From the NCBI GenBank assembly GCA_017399145.1, contig JAFQEG010000011.1, forward strand, positions 1 through 64,000: a DNA stretch of 64,000 nucleotides. Direction: 5' to 3'. The stretch comes from Clostridia bacterium (GTDB lineage: Bacteria > Bacillota > Clostridia > Oscillospirales > CAG-272). The notes below the pieces were generated by a model. That model did no database searches. It had not been told where the DNA came from and was given only the letters and a program-made list of their open reading frames with translations. This document shows, piece by piece, positions 39,094 to 49,300 of this stretch. Every line of letters starts with the position of its first letter. The stretch's first letter is position 1. A program made the position numbers and the translations under genes.

Positions 39094-40158
39094 ATGAATA
39101 AGGAGTTTTTTGAGGCACTTAATCTTTTAGAAAAGGAACGTCATATTCCTAAGGCTTACATGATTGAAAAGGTTGAGGCTGCCTTGGCAACAGCTTGTAG
39201 AAGAGAGCTTGGTACTACTAACATTACAGTAGTTATCGACCCTGAGAAGGAAGACGTAAAGGTTTACCGTAAGTACAAAATCGTTGCAGAGGTTGAGGAC
39301 CCAGCAACAGAAATTACTAAGGAGCAAATTGAAGAGCTTGAGGCAAAGCAAAAGGCCCTTGGTATTAAGCACAAGGTTCGCTCACGTCGTCGCTCAATCG
39401 GTAGTGACTATGAGTACGAGCTTCACACAAAGGAATTTAGAAGACTTAGCGCACAAAGTGCTAAGCAGGTAATCATTCAAGGTATTCGTGAGGCTGAAAG
39501 AAGCTATCAGGTTAAGGAATACGAGGATAAGAAGGGCGAAATGCTATCTTGTATCGTTACTAAGGTTGAGGATTCAACAGGTAACGTTGTAGTTGACACA
39601 GGTATTTCACAGGCTGTTTTGCTAAAGAGTGAGCAAATCCCTGGCGAGGTGCTAAAGGTTGACGATAGAATTAAGGTGTTTGCAACACAGGTAAATTCAG
39701 AGGCGAAGGGTCCTTTGGTTAGCTTGACACGTGTTCATCCATCACTTGTTAAAAGACTTTTTGAGGCTGAGGTGCCTGAAATTGTTGATGGTACAATCAC
39801 AGTAAGAGCTATTTCTCGCGAGGCAGGCTCAAGAACAAAGATTTCAGTTCAATCAAGAGACCCTGAGGTTGATGCAGTTGGCTCTTGCATTGGTAACAGA
39901 GGCTCAAGAATTTCTATTGTAGTAGACGAATTAAAGGGCGAAAAGATTGACGTTATTCCATATAGCGATGATATTTGCGAATACGTTAAGAGCGCACTTT
40001 CGCCTGCTACTGTTAAGAGTGTTGAGCTACTTGGAGACAGACAAACAAGAGCTATTGTAGCGCCTGACCAGCTTTCACTTGCTATCGGTAAGATGGGTCA
40101 AAACGTTCGTCTTGCTGCTAAGCTTACAGGCTGTAAGATAGATATTAAGAGCGAGTAA
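39094..40158 (+). CDS. nusA: Transcription termination/antitermination factor NusA
   Basis: 354 residues: the N-terminal RNA-polymerase-binding domain (MNKEFFEALNLLEKERHIPK), an S1 domain at about 130-200 (GEMLSCIVTKVEDSTGNVVV), and two KH domains (PEVDAVGSCIGNRGSRISIV, and RAIVAPDQLSLAIGKMGQNV with the GxxG loop). The length is normal for the Firmicute form, which lacks the acidic repeats of Proteobacteria. It binds RNA polymerase and nascent RNA to modulate pausing and termination, and probably regulates its own operon through the leader hairpin. Confidence 0.97.
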   Translation: MNKEFFEALNLLEKERHIPKAYMIEKVEAALATACRRELGTTNITVVIDPEKEDVKVYRKYKIVAEVEDPATEITKEQIEELEAKQKALGIKHKVRSRRRSIGSDYEYELHTKEFRRLSAQSAKQVIIQGIREAERSYQVKEYEDKKGEMLSCIVTKVEDSTGNVVVDTGISQAVLLKSEQIPGEVLKVDDRIKVFATQVNSEAKGPLVSLTRVHPSLVKRLFEAEVPEIVDGTITVRAISREAGSRTKISVQSRDPEVDAVGSCIGNRGSRISIVVDELKGEKIDVIPYSDDICEYVKSALSPATVKSVELLGDRQTRAIVAPDQLSLAIGKMGQNVRLAAKLTGCKIDIKSE

Positions 40159-40201
40159 TCGCTTGCCAATTCAAGGCTTTGCCTTGAAAAAGGGGGATAA
40201 G

Positions 40202-40477
40202 ATGGAAAATAAGGTTAAGAAGGTTCCCATGCGCAAATGCTTAGGCTGTATGAATTCCTTTCCTAAAAAGGAGCTTGTTCGTGTGGTTAGAACACCAGAG
40301 GGACAGGTTGTGCTTGATAAAACAGGCAAGCAAAACGGAAGAGGTGCATATATTTGCAAATGCAAGGAATGTCTTAAGAAGGCTATAAAATCAAAGAGAA
40401 TAGGCCGTAGCTTAGAGGTTGAAATTCCCACCGAGCTAGAAGAGGCACTTCAAAGGGAGCTTGAGGAAATTGACTGA
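40202..40477 (+). CDS. rnpM: RNase P modulator RnpM (YlxR family)
   Basis: 91 residues with the YlxR signature VPMRKCLGCMNSFPKKELVR followed by KQNGRGAYICKCKECLKKAI; the Cys residues and basic surface fit an RNA-binding fold. YlxR of Firmicutes has been reported to bind RNase P RNA and was renamed RnpM. It occupies its conserved position between nusA and ylxQ. ATG 40202 follows GGGGGATAAG; an in-frame ATG at 40163 lacks a ribosome site. Confidence 0.92.
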   Translation: MENKVKKVPMRKCLGCMNSFPKKELVRVVRTPEGQVVLDKTGKQNGRGAYICKCKECLKKAIKSKRIGRSLEVEIPTELEEALQRELEEID

Positions 40478-40781
40478 TAAATTCTTATTTATGCTAGGAC
40501 TTGCAAGAAAGGCAGGGTCCGTTATAATTGGCACTGAGCTAGTGACTAAGAATCTCGCTAGCGGGAAAATTAAGCTGGTTATATATACACAAAATTCTTC
40601 TGCTAATACTGAAAAAAAGGTTACCGACAAGTGTAGGTTTTACGGTGTAGAGTGTGTTAAGATAGCTCACGATTCAGACACCATAAGCCACGCAGTTGGA
40701 AAAAGTGGAAGCGTGTGTGTGCTAGGCATAACTAACGAAAGCTTTTCTACACAGCTTAAATCCCTTATACTTAACATTTAA
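40470..40781 (+). CDS. ylxQ: L7Ae-family RNA-binding protein YlxQ
   Basis: 103 residues: (M)TDKFLFMLGLARKAGSVIIG is the L7Ae/L30e-like start, with GKIKLVIYTQNSS and a C-terminal VGKSGSVCVLGITNES. It binds kink-turn RNA in related proteins. A TTG start at 40470 is most likely (family N-terminus, GAGG upstream), overlapping the end of rnpM by 8 bp; a TTG at 40461 is the alternative. It lies 18 bp before infB in the conserved operon order. Confidence 0.9.
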   Translation: MTDKFLFMLGLARKAGSVIIGTELVTKNLASGKIKLVIYTQNSSANTEKKVTDKCRFYGVECVKIAHDSDTISHAVGKSGSVCVLGITNESFSTQLKSLILNI

Positions 40782-40799
40782 AGAAACGAGGTATAGTAT

Positions 40800-43577
40800 A
40801 TGGCACGTATTAAAGACTTTGCAAAGGACTTAGGTCTTGATATAAAGGATGCTCTTGCTCTTATCGAAAAATATGGACTTGGACAAAAGCAACAGGCTGG
40901 AAATATTGAGGACGAGGAAATCGGAATATTTCTTAGCAAATACACATTTGAGAATCAAGCAACAGGCTTGATGGAAAAGTATCTTCTAGGTGAGCTTACT
41001 ATTGGTGGCAAGAAAAAGGCGATCAAGAAGGAAGAGCCAAAGCCAGAGGTTAAGGTTGAGCCTAAGGCTGAAAAGAAGGAAGAAAAGAAGCCTGAGCCAA
41101 AGGTTGAAAAGAAGGAAGAGCCTAAGGCCGAGGTTAAGGCTGAGCCAAAGCCAGAAAAGAAGGAAGAGCCTAAGGCTGAGGTTAAGGCTGAAAAGAAGGA
41201 AGAGCCAAAGCCAGAGGTTAAGGTTGAAAAGAAGGAAGAGCCTAAGGTTGAGGTTAAGGTTGAAATTAAGGCTGAAAAGAAGCCTGAGCCTAAATTTGAC
41301 AATAAGTTCGAGAAAAAGCCTGAAAGACAGGACAATCAAAGACAAGGTGGAAATCAACAATTCCCACAAAAGAATGGCTTTGAAAAGAAATTTGACAACA
41401 ATAACAAATTCGACAATAAGAGAAACGACGGCAAATTCGAAAACAAGTTCGAAAAGAAGTTTGACAACAATAACAAATTCGACAATAAAAAGAATAACAA
41501 TAATTTCGGCTTCGGCAAGGACGAGGGCGAAAAGAAAACCTACAACGTTATGCCTAAGACTAAAAAGCCTGAAAGCAACGTTGTTGAGATTAAGACAAAG
41601 ACAGGCGCAACTCGTCTAGTTGATACTCGTTCATCTAACGTAAATCTTTCTAAGTATGACGAAAAGTTTGATGCTTACGAGGAAGAGAATGAAAGACTAA
41701 AGGGTGGCAGTGGCAACCGTCAAAAGCTAAAGAAGCAAAACAACAAGGATAACTTCGGTACAAAGAAGGAAAAAGAGCGTCTAGCTATGGAAAAGCTTAA
41801 GAGAGAGGCTTTTGAAAAGGCTAAGAATACTCAGCTTTCTGTAACAGTGCCTGATGAAATTACCGTTGGCGAGCTTGCTACAAAATTTAAGGTTAACTCT
41901 GGTGAGATTATCAAGAAGCTTATGCTTATGGGCGTTATGGCATCTGTTAACCAAACAGTTGACTACGATACTGCTTACCTAATCGGTGACGAGCTTGGTA
42001 TTAAGGTTTCTAAAGAGGTTGTAGTTACAATTGAGGAAAAGCTATTCGAGGAAATCGAGGACGCACCAGAATCACTTAAGGAAAGAGCTCCTGTTGTTTG
42101 CGTTATGGGTCACGTTGACCATGGTAAAACCTCACTTCTTGATGCAATTAGACATACTCACGTTACAACCGGTGAGGCTGGTGGTATTACTCAGCATATC
42201 GGTGCTTACAGAGTAAATATTAATGGTAAGGACATTACCTTCCTTGATACCCCAGGTCACGAGGCATTTACTGCTATGCGTCTTCGTGGTGCTATGGCAA
42301 CTGATATTGCTATTATCGTTGTTGCAGCAGATGACGGAATTATGCCTCAAACAGTTGAGGCTATCAACCATGCTAAGGCTGCAGGCGTTGATATCGTTGT
42401 TGCTATCAATAAGATGGATAAGCCAACTGCAAATCCTGAGAATATTAAGCAGGAATTGACAAAGTACGACCTTGTTCCCGAGGAATGGGGTGGCGATATT
42501 ATGTGTATTCCTGTATCTGCACACACAAAGATGGGTATTGATGACCTTCTTGAAAGTGTATTGCTTATTGCCGAGGTTAAGGAGCTTAAGGCAAATCCAA
42601 ATAGACTTGCTAAGGGTATTGTTATCGAGGCTAAGCTTGATAAGGGAAGAGGACCTGTTGCTACAATCCTTGTTCAAAATGGTACACTTAAGTCCGGTGA
42701 CGTTGTTATTGCAGGTACTGCAGTAGGTCACGTAAGAGCGATGACTGACCACAATGGTAAGTCACTTAAGCTTGCTGGTCCATCTGTACCTGTTGAAATT
42801 ACCGGTCTTTCCGAGGTTCCACAGGCAGGTGACGAGTTCAATGCCGTTAAGGACGAAAAGATGGCAAGAGAATTGGCTGAGCAAAGAAAGGCTAAGGCTA
42901 AGGAAGAGGTATTCAAGGCTAATGCTAAGGTTAACCTTGACGACCTATTTGCTCAAATTAGCGATGGTGCTAAGGAAATTAGCATAATCGTTAAGGCAGA
43001 CGTGGGTGGAAGTGCAGAGGCTGTTAAGGCTTCGCTTGTTAAGCTTTCTAACCCTGAGGTTAAGGTTAGCGTAATCCATACTGCCGTTGGTGGTATTACC
43101 GAGGGTGACGTTATGCTTGCAGCAGCATCAAATGCTATTATTGTTGGTTTTAACGTACGTCCTGACAAGAGCGCTATCGACTCTGCCGAAAGACAAGGCG
43201 TTGATATTAGAACTCATAGAATTATCTATGAAATTATAGAAGAAATTGAAGCTGCCATGAAGGGTATGCTAGCACCTACCTATAAGGAGGTAATCAATGG
43301 TCACGCAGAGGTGCGTCAAACTATTAGAGTACCAGGTGTGGGCACAATCGCAGGTAGCTACGTACAAGACGGTAAGATTACAAGAACATCCCTAATAAGA
43401 ATCATTCGTGACGGTGTGGTAATTGCAGAAGACAAGATTTCTTCATTGAAGAGATTCAAGGACGATGCAAAGGAAGTAGCAAGCGGTTACGAGTGTGGCG
43501 TTGGCTTAGATAAGTTTAATGACATTAAGGAAGGGGATATACTAGAAGCTTACGAAATGCAAGAGGTTGCGAGATAA
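40800..43577 (+). CDS. infB: Translation initiation factor IF-2 with long Lys/Glu/Pro repeat region
   Basis: 925 residues. After a short N-terminal IF2 helix domain ([20 protein letters not shown]), residues about 75-165 are low-complexity [12 protein letters not shown] repeats and about 165-240 a Phe/Asp/Asn/Lys-rich stretch ([10 protein letters not shown]). The second IF2N domain ([20 protein letters not shown]) and GTPase follow: [16 protein letters not shown] (G1), [12 protein letters not shown] (G3), NKMDKP (G4), SAHTKMG (G5), then domains II-IV. It places fMet-tRNA on the 30S subunit. The usual rbfA does not follow; the operon ends here with an intergenic repeat and a terminator. Confidence 0.97.
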   Translation: MARIKDFAKDLGLDIKDALALIEKYGLGQKQQAGNIEDEEIGIFLSKYTFENQATGLMEKYLLGELTIGGKKKAIKKEEPKPEVKVEPKAEKKEEKKPEPKVEKKEEPKAEVKAEPKPEKKEEPKAEVKAEKKEEPKPEVKVEKKEEPKVEVKVEIKAEKKPEPKFDNKFEKKPERQDNQRQGGNQQFPQKNGFEKKFDNNNKFDNKRNDGKFENKFEKKFDNNNKFDNKKNNNNFGFGKDEGEKKTYNVMPKTKKPESNVVEIKTKTGATRLVDTRSSNVNLSKYDEKFDAYEEENERLKGGSGNRQKLKKQNNKDNFGTKKEKERLAMEKLKREAFEKAKNTQLSVTVPDEITVGELATKFKVNSGEIIKKLMLMGVMASVNQTVDYDTAYLIGDELGIKVSKEVVVTIEEKLFEEIEDAPESLKERAPVVCVMGHVDHGKTSLLDAIRHTHVTTGEAGGITQHIGAYRVNINGKDITFLDTPGHEAFTAMRLRGAMATDIAIIVVAADDGIMPQTVEAINHAKAAGVDIVVAINKMDKPTANPENIKQELTKYDLVPEEWGGDIMCIPVSAHTKMGIDDLLESVLLIAEVKELKANPNRLAKGIVIEAKLDKGRGPVATILVQNGTLKSGDVVIAGTAVGHVRAMTDHNGKSLKLAGPSVPVEITGLSEVPQAGDEFNAVKDEKMARELAEQRKAKAKEEVFKANAKVNLDDLFAQISDGAKEISIIVKADVGGSAEAVKASLVKLSNPEVKVSVIHTAVGGITEGDVMLAAASNAIIVGFNVRPDKSAIDSAERQGVDIRTHRIIYEIIEEIEAAMKGMLAPTYKEVINGHAEVRQTIRVPGVGTIAGSYVQDGKITRTSLIRIIRDGVVIAEDKISSLKRFKDDAKEVASGYECGVGLDKFNDIKEGDILEAYEMQEVAR

Positions 43578-43745
43578 CGCAATAAACTTCGAAATGTGTC
43601 GTTGCTCCGCACCCACAACCTCGACGTACGCAAAGTACGTCATCATCTGTCAGCTCCGGTGCGCCGTGGGAGGGGTTCCCCGAAAGCTCAACGAGGTTTT
43701 GGGGGTTCACGAGAATTTCTTGATTCTTGTTCATCTCGCCGTTAG
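43578..43745. repeat. Intergenic GC-rich element with GTAC hairpin after infB
   Basis: No gene. It contains the hairpin GACGTAC-GCAAA-GTACGTC (43623-43641) and a block at 43671-43707 whose reverse complement (AACCCCCAAA .. CGGGGAACCCCT) matches 13163-13199. It therefore looks like a relative of the element between slipin and rtcB. It separates infB from its terminator, as the element at 8480 does for the acetyltransferase. Confidence 0.5.
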
Positions 43746-43751
43746 GTAATA

Positions 43752-43793
43752 AAAAAGCTCGACTTTTAACGAGGTCGAGCTTTTTATATCTGC
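43752..43793 (+). terminator. Terminator of the infB operon
   Basis: Stem AAAAAGCTCGAC / GTCGAGCTTTTT with a 10-nt AT-rich loop, about 175 bp after the infB stop. Confidence 0.75.
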
Positions 43794-43832
43794 GACGGAA
43801 TAAGTGCGATTTGTCATAAAGAGCCGTAACGA

Positions 43833-43870
43833 AAATGGTCAAGGACCTCTTGAGTCCTTGACCATTTTTT
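43833..43870 (-). terminator. Terminator of the xylA-xylB-LRR operon
   Basis: Stem AAAATGGTCAAGGAC / GTCCTTGACCATTTT, 7-nt loop, with A/T tracts on both sides; lies just after the stop codon of the minus-strand LRR gene. Confidence 0.75.
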
Positions 43871-43879
43871 TATTGTTAA

Positions 43880-45607
43880 TTATACCAAAGATGGTGTAAA
43901 GAAAATTGCAGAATCGCTAGATGATTGGTTATGCAAATAGAGTATATTGCCGTCAACTATTAGGTAAGCACAGCAATAAAGCTGAATGTTTGGGAATGCG
44001 GTAAGTCCCGTGACTTTCATTTCAAAGATATCGAAATCCTTGTCTGAAAAATCAACGGTTGCTACCTTACTAAGGAATTTGCCGTTTTCTTTGTCGTAAA
44101 GAGTGCCCTCGAATTTACCCGCGGTGCTCTCGTCGGTTGAGTCAACCTTTTCAACTGCTGCAAGTAAGCCAAAGCTGATTTTACCGAAAAGCTCCTCGTA
44201 TTCATCAATTAAGTCCTTGGTTACAACGAAGGATTGCATAATGCTTCCGTTATAGCTTGATGCTGAGAAGCCACGGAAGCTAAACAGTGGAGCAAGTGTG
44301 GAAACGGGAACCTGCTTTCCACATTGTTCTCTTGTGCAAAGCTGACCGAGCGAGCAGGTGCTTACAAATTTATCCCCAACAAAGGTAGGAACGATTTCTT
44401 CTGTAAAATCATGACCGTCGTAAAGTGTTTCACAGTAAGGACAGTTGTAAACGAGTAAGCATTTTCCGCTAAAGGTTTTACCTGCAGGCACGGTGCCGTT
44501 TGTCTTGTATGCTACGTATTCATCATAGGTACAAGGGGTTGCAGTTGAAAAATAACCATTGTCAGTTGTTGTTGAAGCAAAGTTGACAAGGTCTTGGTAA
44601 TTATCGCCGGCATAGAAAAGTACACCGGAGCCTGAGCCGTTTAGCTTAAGCATAGAAAGATAAAAAACTCCATTTCCCATAGAGGTTATGTTGGACATGG
44701 AAATAGATGATAGCTTGGAACAATTGTTAAACATTTTGTTTCCAATGACCGAGCAACGAATACGCACGGATTCGAGAGATTTGCAATTCTCAAAAACCTG
44801 TGAATCGATAGACGTAACGCTTGCAGGAATATCAACAGATGTTAATCCGGCTTGGTAAAATACGAATTGTGCGAGAGTTGTCAAGGTTTCAGGAAGCGTA
44901 ATTGATTTAAGGGAAGAGCAGTTTTTAAATGCTCTTAATCCTAAGGTTACAAGTCTATCTCCACCTGTGAACGAGGAAAGGGATGTGCAACCATCAAAAC
45001 AGCTTTCCTCAATTGTAGTTAAGTAGTTTGAATATCTAACCGATACAAGAGCTGTGCAATTTTGAAATGCTTTTGTAGAACTAAATTCGGTTAATGAGTC
45101 GGGGAGAATTATTTCTTCTATCGACGTATTTTGATAAAACGAATAATCACCGATTGTAGTAACACCTTGTGGAATCTTTACGTAAACGGTCTTGTCAATG
45201 CCATCTGTTACTTTGAAGTTTCTGTCCTCCATTGAGGTAAAGCCAACAGGGACTTCGAGTTTGTAAACGCTACTGTAATCGTAGGAAATGCCTGTTGCAG
45301 ATTTCAAAGCAGTAAAATCAAGCTCTGATCTCTTTGAGGAAAAAACCGTATCTGTACATTTTAAAATGTAGTAGGCAGGATAGGTTGTGTAAATGGTTGT
45401 GGTTTCTTGAGTATCGGGGTCGGTAACCGTATGCTTTAGCATAACGCGAGAGGTTGTGTCGAAGGTAACGGTGCCGTCGGTTGTGGTTTTAGGAGAAAAT
45501 CCTAAATCCTGAGTTTCTGTCCACTCTAAAACCTCTGCGCTTGCAGTAATTGCAAACGCACAAAGAAAGCAAGAGAGAACGAGTGTGAAAAGTAAAAGCT
45601 TTTTCAT
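43880..45607 (-). CDS. Secreted BspA-like LRR protein
   Basis: 575 residues with a Sec signal peptide (MKKLLLFTLVLSCFLCAFAI, likely cleaved after TASA near 24). About eight LRR_5 repeats at 110-330 (TSIEEIILPDSLTEF, SLKSITLPETLTTLAQF) are followed by a CxxC-type Cys module (VYNCPYCETLYDGHDF, CTREQCGKQ) and a C-terminal beta domain (about 440-575). Unlike the five LRR proteins at 29313-34079 this one is exported. ATG 45607 is chosen for its AAAGGAG site. It begins 17 bp after the xylB stop, so it may be read from the xylA promoter, suggesting a surface adhesin or binding protein linked to xylan use. Confidence 0.83.
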   Translation of the reverse strand: MKKLLLFTLVLSCFLCAFAITASAEVLEWTETQDLGFSPKTTTDGTVTFDTTSRVMLKHTVTDPDTQETTTIYTTYPAYYILKCTDTVFSSKRSELDFTALKSATGISYDYSSVYKLEVPVGFTSMEDRNFKVTDGIDKTVYVKIPQGVTTIGDYSFYQNTSIEEIILPDSLTEFSSTKAFQNCTALVSVRYSNYLTTIEESCFDGCTSLSSFTGGDRLVTLGLRAFKNCSSLKSITLPETLTTLAQFVFYQAGLTSVDIPASVTSIDSQVFENCKSLESVRIRCSVIGNKMFNNCSKLSSISMSNITSMGNGVFYLSMLKLNGSGSGVLFYAGDNYQDLVNFASTTTDNGYFSTATPCTYDEYVAYKTNGTVPAGKTFSGKCLLVYNCPYCETLYDGHDFTEEIVPTFVGDKFVSTCSLGQLCTREQCGKQVPVSTLAPLFSFRGFSASSYNGSIMQSFVVTKDLIDEYEELFGKISFGLLAAVEKVDSTDESTAGKFEGTLYDKENGKFLSKVATVDFSDKDFDIFEMKVTGLTAFPNIQLYCCAYLIVDGNILYLHNQSSSDSAIFFTPSLV

Positions 45608-45624
45608 TTTATTCTCCTTTTTCA

Positions 45625-47097
45625 TTAAAATTGCTTATATACGTTTTTGAGAGAGGGGTAAAGCTTTTTCCAAAGCTGATATTTTTGCTCGTATTTTTGG
45701 GTGAGGGCTTGGTCGGGGGCTGTTTCGTCCTTTATTTTAATTAGCTTTTGTGTGGCTTCCTCTACGGTATTATATTCGCCACAGCCTACCATTGCAAGGA
45801 TTGCACCACCGTAGGAGGGACCCTCCTCAATTTCTGTGCGAAGCACAGGAATACCAAGAACATTTGCCAAGATTTTGCGCCAAAGCGGACTCTTTGCGCC
45901 ACCACCACAGGCGGTGGTTTTTTCTATTTTGATGCCTGCCTCCTTAGCAATTTCTACGCAATCACGAAGGGCAAAGGCAACACCCTCTAAAACGGAAAGT
46001 GTCATTTGACATCTTTTTGTATTTGGTCGCATTCCTATAAATGCACCACGGGCATCGGTATCGTTATGGGGACTTCTTTCACCCATTAGGTAAGGCAAGA
46101 ATAAAACCTCGTTTTCGCCAAGGTAAGCATCGCACTCTGATTCCTCTTTCCTAAAATCGGTTGTGCCGAGAACATCCTCAACCCACCACTTATTACAGGA
46201 TGCAGCAGAGAGAATACAGCCCATTAGGTGATATTTGCCGTTTGAGTGGCAGAAGCTATGAAGTGCATTTGAGGAATCAACAAAGAAGTTATCTTGAGAT
46301 ACAAAAACAGTACCACTTGTGCCAAGGGAAATATTACAGCTACCATTATTTACAGTGCCTGTACCAACGGCAGCGCCGGCATTATCACCTGCGCCTATTA
46401 CGATTGCTACGTCCTTGTCAAGACCTAGCTTTTTGGCAAGGTCGGTCTTGAGTGTGCCGATTTTCTCGCTTGATTCGTAAAGTGAGGGTAGCATTTTTTC
46501 TGTAACTCCACAGATTTTTAGCATTTCCTTATTCCAGCATCTGTTTTCAACGTCTAAAAGTAGCATACCTGAAGCATCGGAAAAATCCGTTGCAAAGGAC
46601 CCACTTAGCATATATGCAAGGTAGTCCTTAGGTAGCATAATTTTTTCGATTTTCTCAAAGATTTCAGGCTCGTTTTCCTTAACCCATAAAATTTTTGGTG
46701 CAGTAAAGCCTGCAAAGGCAATATTTGCCGTATATTCGGATAGCTTTTCCTTGCCGATTACTGTGTTTAGGTATTCGGTTTCCTTAAATGTACGACCGTC
46801 ATTCCAAAGAATAGCAGGACGCAAAACCTTATCGTTTTTGTCAAGAATTACAAGTCCGTGCATTTGTCCACCAAAGGAAATACCACGAACTCTTGATTTA
46901 TCGGTGTCCTCTAGCAATTCAACCATGCCATCAAGAGTAGAAGTGTACCAATCCTCTGGGGATTGCTCGCTCCAACCACTTAGCGGGTAGACAACGGGGT
47001 ATGAGCGAGCCACTGATTTTAATATTTTACCATCGGCACTAACTAGTGATAGCTTAACTGATGAGGTGCCTAGGTCTATTCCTATATAAGTATTCAT
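45625..47097 (-). CDS. xylB: Xylulokinase
   Basis: 490 residues of the FGGY family: MNTYIGIDLGTSSVKLSLVS (phosphate 1), GISFGGQMHGLVILD (the GQMHG sugar-binding motif typical of xylulokinase), AILWNDGRT, GAGDNAGAAVGTGTV, and TTACGGGAKSPLWRKILANV (adenosine motif). It phosphorylates D-xylulose to xylulose-5-phosphate, which feeds the pentose phosphate pathway. It lies 9 bp after xylA, whose product it consumes, with AAGGT as ribosome site. Confidence 0.95.
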   Translation of the reverse strand: MNTYIGIDLGTSSVKLSLVSADGKILKSVARSYPVVYPLSGWSEQSPEDWYTSTLDGMVELLEDTDKSRVRGISFGGQMHGLVILDKNDKVLRPAILWNDGRTFKETEYLNTVIGKEKLSEYTANIAFAGFTAPKILWVKENEPEIFEKIEKIMLPKDYLAYMLSGSFATDFSDASGMLLLDVENRCWNKEMLKICGVTEKMLPSLYESSEKIGTLKTDLAKKLGLDKDVAIVIGAGDNAGAAVGTGTVNNGSCNISLGTSGTVFVSQDNFFVDSSNALHSFCHSNGKYHLMGCILSAASCNKWWVEDVLGTTDFRKEESECDAYLGENEVLFLPYLMGERSPHNDTDARGAFIGMRPNTKRCQMTLSVLEGVAFALRDCVEIAKEAGIKIEKTTACGGGAKSPLWRKILANVLGIPVLRTEIEEGPSYGGAILAMVGCGEYNTVEEATQKLIKIKDETAPDQALTQKYEQKYQLWKKLYPSLKNVYKQF

Positions 47098-47106
47098 TTT
47101 TATACC

Positions 47107-48423
47107 TTAATTGAAAAGAATTTGATTGATAACGCCCTCTAGGTATTCTTGCTTACCACTACCTGGAAGTGAAGCCTTACCAAGACCCTCTGCGTAAGCT
47201 GAGATTTCCTCAAGCGTTGCATTACCTGAAAGAATCTTCTTGCCGATTTCGGTATTGTAGTAGCTTGAATATCTTTGCGCCTTAAACTCGTCAATGCGTC
47301 CGTCCTCGATAAGCTCGCAAGCCTTCAAAAGACCGAGAGCAAAGGTATCCATACCAAGAATAAAGCCGATAAACATATCCTCATAGGTATATGATGGACG
47401 TCTATTCTTTGCGTCGAAGTTGAAGCCACCAGTCAAGCCACCTGCCTTTAGTACCTCGTACATACACATAGTAGCAGAGTAAACGTCAAATGGGAATTCG
47501 TCTGTGTCCCAGCCTAGTAGGTAGTCGCCTTGGTTTGCGTCAATTGAGCCAAGCATACCATTGATTGCGCTAATTCGAAGGTCGTGCTCAAAGGTATGAC
47601 CTGCAAGGGTTGCGTGGTTAGCCTCAATATTCATCTTAAAGTCCTTATCAAGACCGTGTGCCTTCAAAAAGCCTATTGCAGTTGCTGCATCGAAGTCGTA
47701 TTGATGCTTCATTGGCTCCTTTGGCTTTGGCTCGATATAGAAGTCACCTGTAAAGCCTATTTTTCTGCCATACTCAACTGCCATCTTCATTAGGCGAGCA
47801 ATATTGTCCTGCTCAAATTTAACGTCGGTGTTTATAAGAGTTTCATAGCCCTCACGACCACCCCAGAATACGTAGCCACGACCACCGAGCTTAACTGTTA
47901 GGTCAAGTGCCTTCTTAACCTGTGCGCAAGCAAAGGCAAAAACCTCGGCGCTATTGGAGCTACCTGCACCGTTACAGAAGCGAGGATTTGAGAACATATT
48001 AGCTGTGCCCCAAAGACACTTAATGCCTGTACCCTTCATCTTTTCAAGAATGTAGTCGGTGATTTCGTCAAGACGTCTGTTAGTTTCGTTAATATCCTCT
48101 GCCTCGGGAACGATATCAACATCGTGGAAGCAGAAATACTTAATGCCTAGCTTTTGCATAAACTCAAAGCCTGCATCTACCTTAGCTCTTGCGTGCTCCA
48201 TTGTGCCGTACTCACAGCCGAAGGATTTGTTAGCAACGCCACGACCAAACATATCTGTGCCCTCTGCACAAAGATTGTGCCACCAAGCCATAGCAAAGGG
48301 AAGATGCTCGGACATTTTCTTGCCCATAACTACGCGCTCAGGGTCGTAATACTTAAAGGCAAGTGGGTTTTTGCTCTTAGGACCCTCGTATTTGATTTGT
48401 GGAATTGATTCGAAAATTGACAT
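47107..48423 (-). CDS. xylA: Xylose isomerase
   Basis: 438 residues, standard length. Signature segments: [18 protein letters not shown], the catalytic [38 protein letters not shown] (metal-binding Glu) and [18 protein letters not shown]. It interconverts D-xylose and D-xylulose with Mg/Mn/Co. The start at 48423 follows AAGGAGATTTATT; a longer in-frame start upstream would overlap the promoter. Probably controlled by the divergent AraC protein. Confidence 0.97.
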   Translation of the reverse strand: MSIFESIPQIKYEGPKSKNPLAFKYYDPERVVMGKKMSEHLPFAMAWWHNLCAEGTDMFGRGVANKSFGCEYGTMEHARAKVDAGFEFMQKLGIKYFCFHDVDIVPEAEDINETNRRLDEITDYILEKMKGTGIKCLWGTANMFSNPRFCNGAGSSNSAEVFAFACAQVKKALDLTVKLGGRGYVFWGGREGYETLINTDVKFEQDNIARLMKMAVEYGRKIGFTGDFYIEPKPKEPMKHQYDFDAATAIGFLKAHGLDKDFKMNIEANHATLAGHTFEHDLRISAINGMLGSIDANQGDYLLGWDTDEFPFDVYSATMCMYEVLKAGGLTGGFNFDAKNRRPSYTYEDMFIGFILGMDTFALGLLKACELIEDGRIDEFKAQRYSSYYNTEIGKKILSGNATLEEISAYAEGLGKASLPGSGKQEYLEGVINQILFN

Positions 48424-48451
48424 AATAAATCTCCTTAAAAAATATTTTTCT

Positions 48452-48480
48452 ATTATAATCTTAATATATATAGGTTGCAA
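48452..48480 (-). promoter_or_regulatory. Promoter of the xylA operon
   Basis: Minus strand TTGCAA (48480-48475), 17-bp spacer, perfect TATAAT (48457-48452). The candidate AraC operator at 48503-48525 lies just upstream of the -35, a typical activator position. Confidence 0.65.
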
Positions 48481-48502
48481 TTTCTATTCATTAGTGATAT
48501 AA

Positions 48503-48525
48503 TTATAATCATAAATTAAGATTTT
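48503..48525. promoter_or_regulatory. Candidate AraC operator, copy 1
   Basis: A 23-bp sequence whose perfect reverse complement occurs at 49300-49322. It lies between the divergent xylA and araC-type genes. A motif present in both promoter regions of the locus is the expected pattern for the local regulator's binding site. Confidence 0.55.
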
Positions 48526-48535
48526 GAGGTGCAAA

Positions 48536-49300
48536 ATGGTAATATATGAAGAATTTAGGTCTTACTTAAATTATGAAACCTTTGAGCGAGATGACGAAAA
48601 TATAACCTTCGACCTTCATTTGCATAATAGCTTTGAGATATTTTACGTAATGGAGGGGGAGGTAATAGTTACTATTGAGGGGTGCGATTATTCGGTTTTG
48701 AAGGGACAGGCTATAATGATTTTACCTAACAGAATTCACTCCTACAAAACTCCTGATAAATCAAAAAGTCGTGTTCACATCTTTGCAAATAACTATATAA
48801 GCTCCTTTTATCACAAGGTAAAGGACAAAACACCGAAAAATCCGGTTTTTGATTTGGATTTTTCTGTTTTAGAGGAGCTTCACGCAGAGGGGGCAGACAA
48901 GTATCTTTTGAAGTCGATTTATTACAAAATCGCACATATTTTTAACAAAAGCACCGCCTTTGTTGAAAGAAAAAGCAAAAGCGCCGACAACTACGTTAGG
49001 ATTCTTACATATATATCAAAGCATTATCAAGAGCCGATTACGGCAATTGACATGGCAAAAGAATTAGGCTACGACCACAGATACGTAACGTCTCTTATCA
49101 AAAAGGGATTGAAAACCACCTTTAGATCATTGTTGAATGAGCATAGAATTTCCTTGGCTCAGCATCTTTTGACAACGGAAAACAAAAGCATTTCCCAAAT
49201 TGCATATGAGTGTGGGTACGAAAGCCTTTGCTCATTTAATAGGAATTTTAAGGAAATAACAGGCATAACGCCTAAGGAATTTAGACAAGACAGAAGTTAA
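48536..49300 (+). CDS. AraC-family transcriptional regulator of the xylose locus
   Basis: 254 residues. The N-terminal cupin (FDLHLHNSFEIFYVMEGEVI, MILPNRIHSYKTPD) is a sugar-sensing fold; the C-terminal double helix-turn-helix (ITAIDMAKELGYDHRYVTSL and SISQIAYECGYESLCSFNRN, FKEITGITPKEFR) is the AraC/XylS signature. ATG 48536 follows GAGGTG. It is divergent from xylA-xylB and upstream of the GH31-GH3 pair, so it likely activates both in response to xylose or a xylo-oligosaccharide. Confidence 0.92.
   Translation: MVIYEEFRSYLNYETFERDDENITFDLHLHNSFEIFYVMEGEVIVTIEGCDYSVLKGQAIMILPNRIHSYKTPDKSKSRVHIFANNYISSFYHKVKDKTPKNPVFDLDFSVLEELHAEGADKYLLKSIYYKIAHIFNKSTAFVERKSKSADNYVRILTYISKHYQEPITAIDMAKELGYDHRYVTSLIKKGLKTTFRSLLNEHRISLAQHLLTTENKSISQIAYECGYESLCSFNRNFKEITGITPKEFRQDRS

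Noticed and set aside
40955-41620. Long open frames on both strands inside infB
   Set aside because: They are low-complexity by-products (Leu/Ser/Phe or Arg/Ser rich) of the Lys/Glu/Pro repeat codons, with no ribosome sites.
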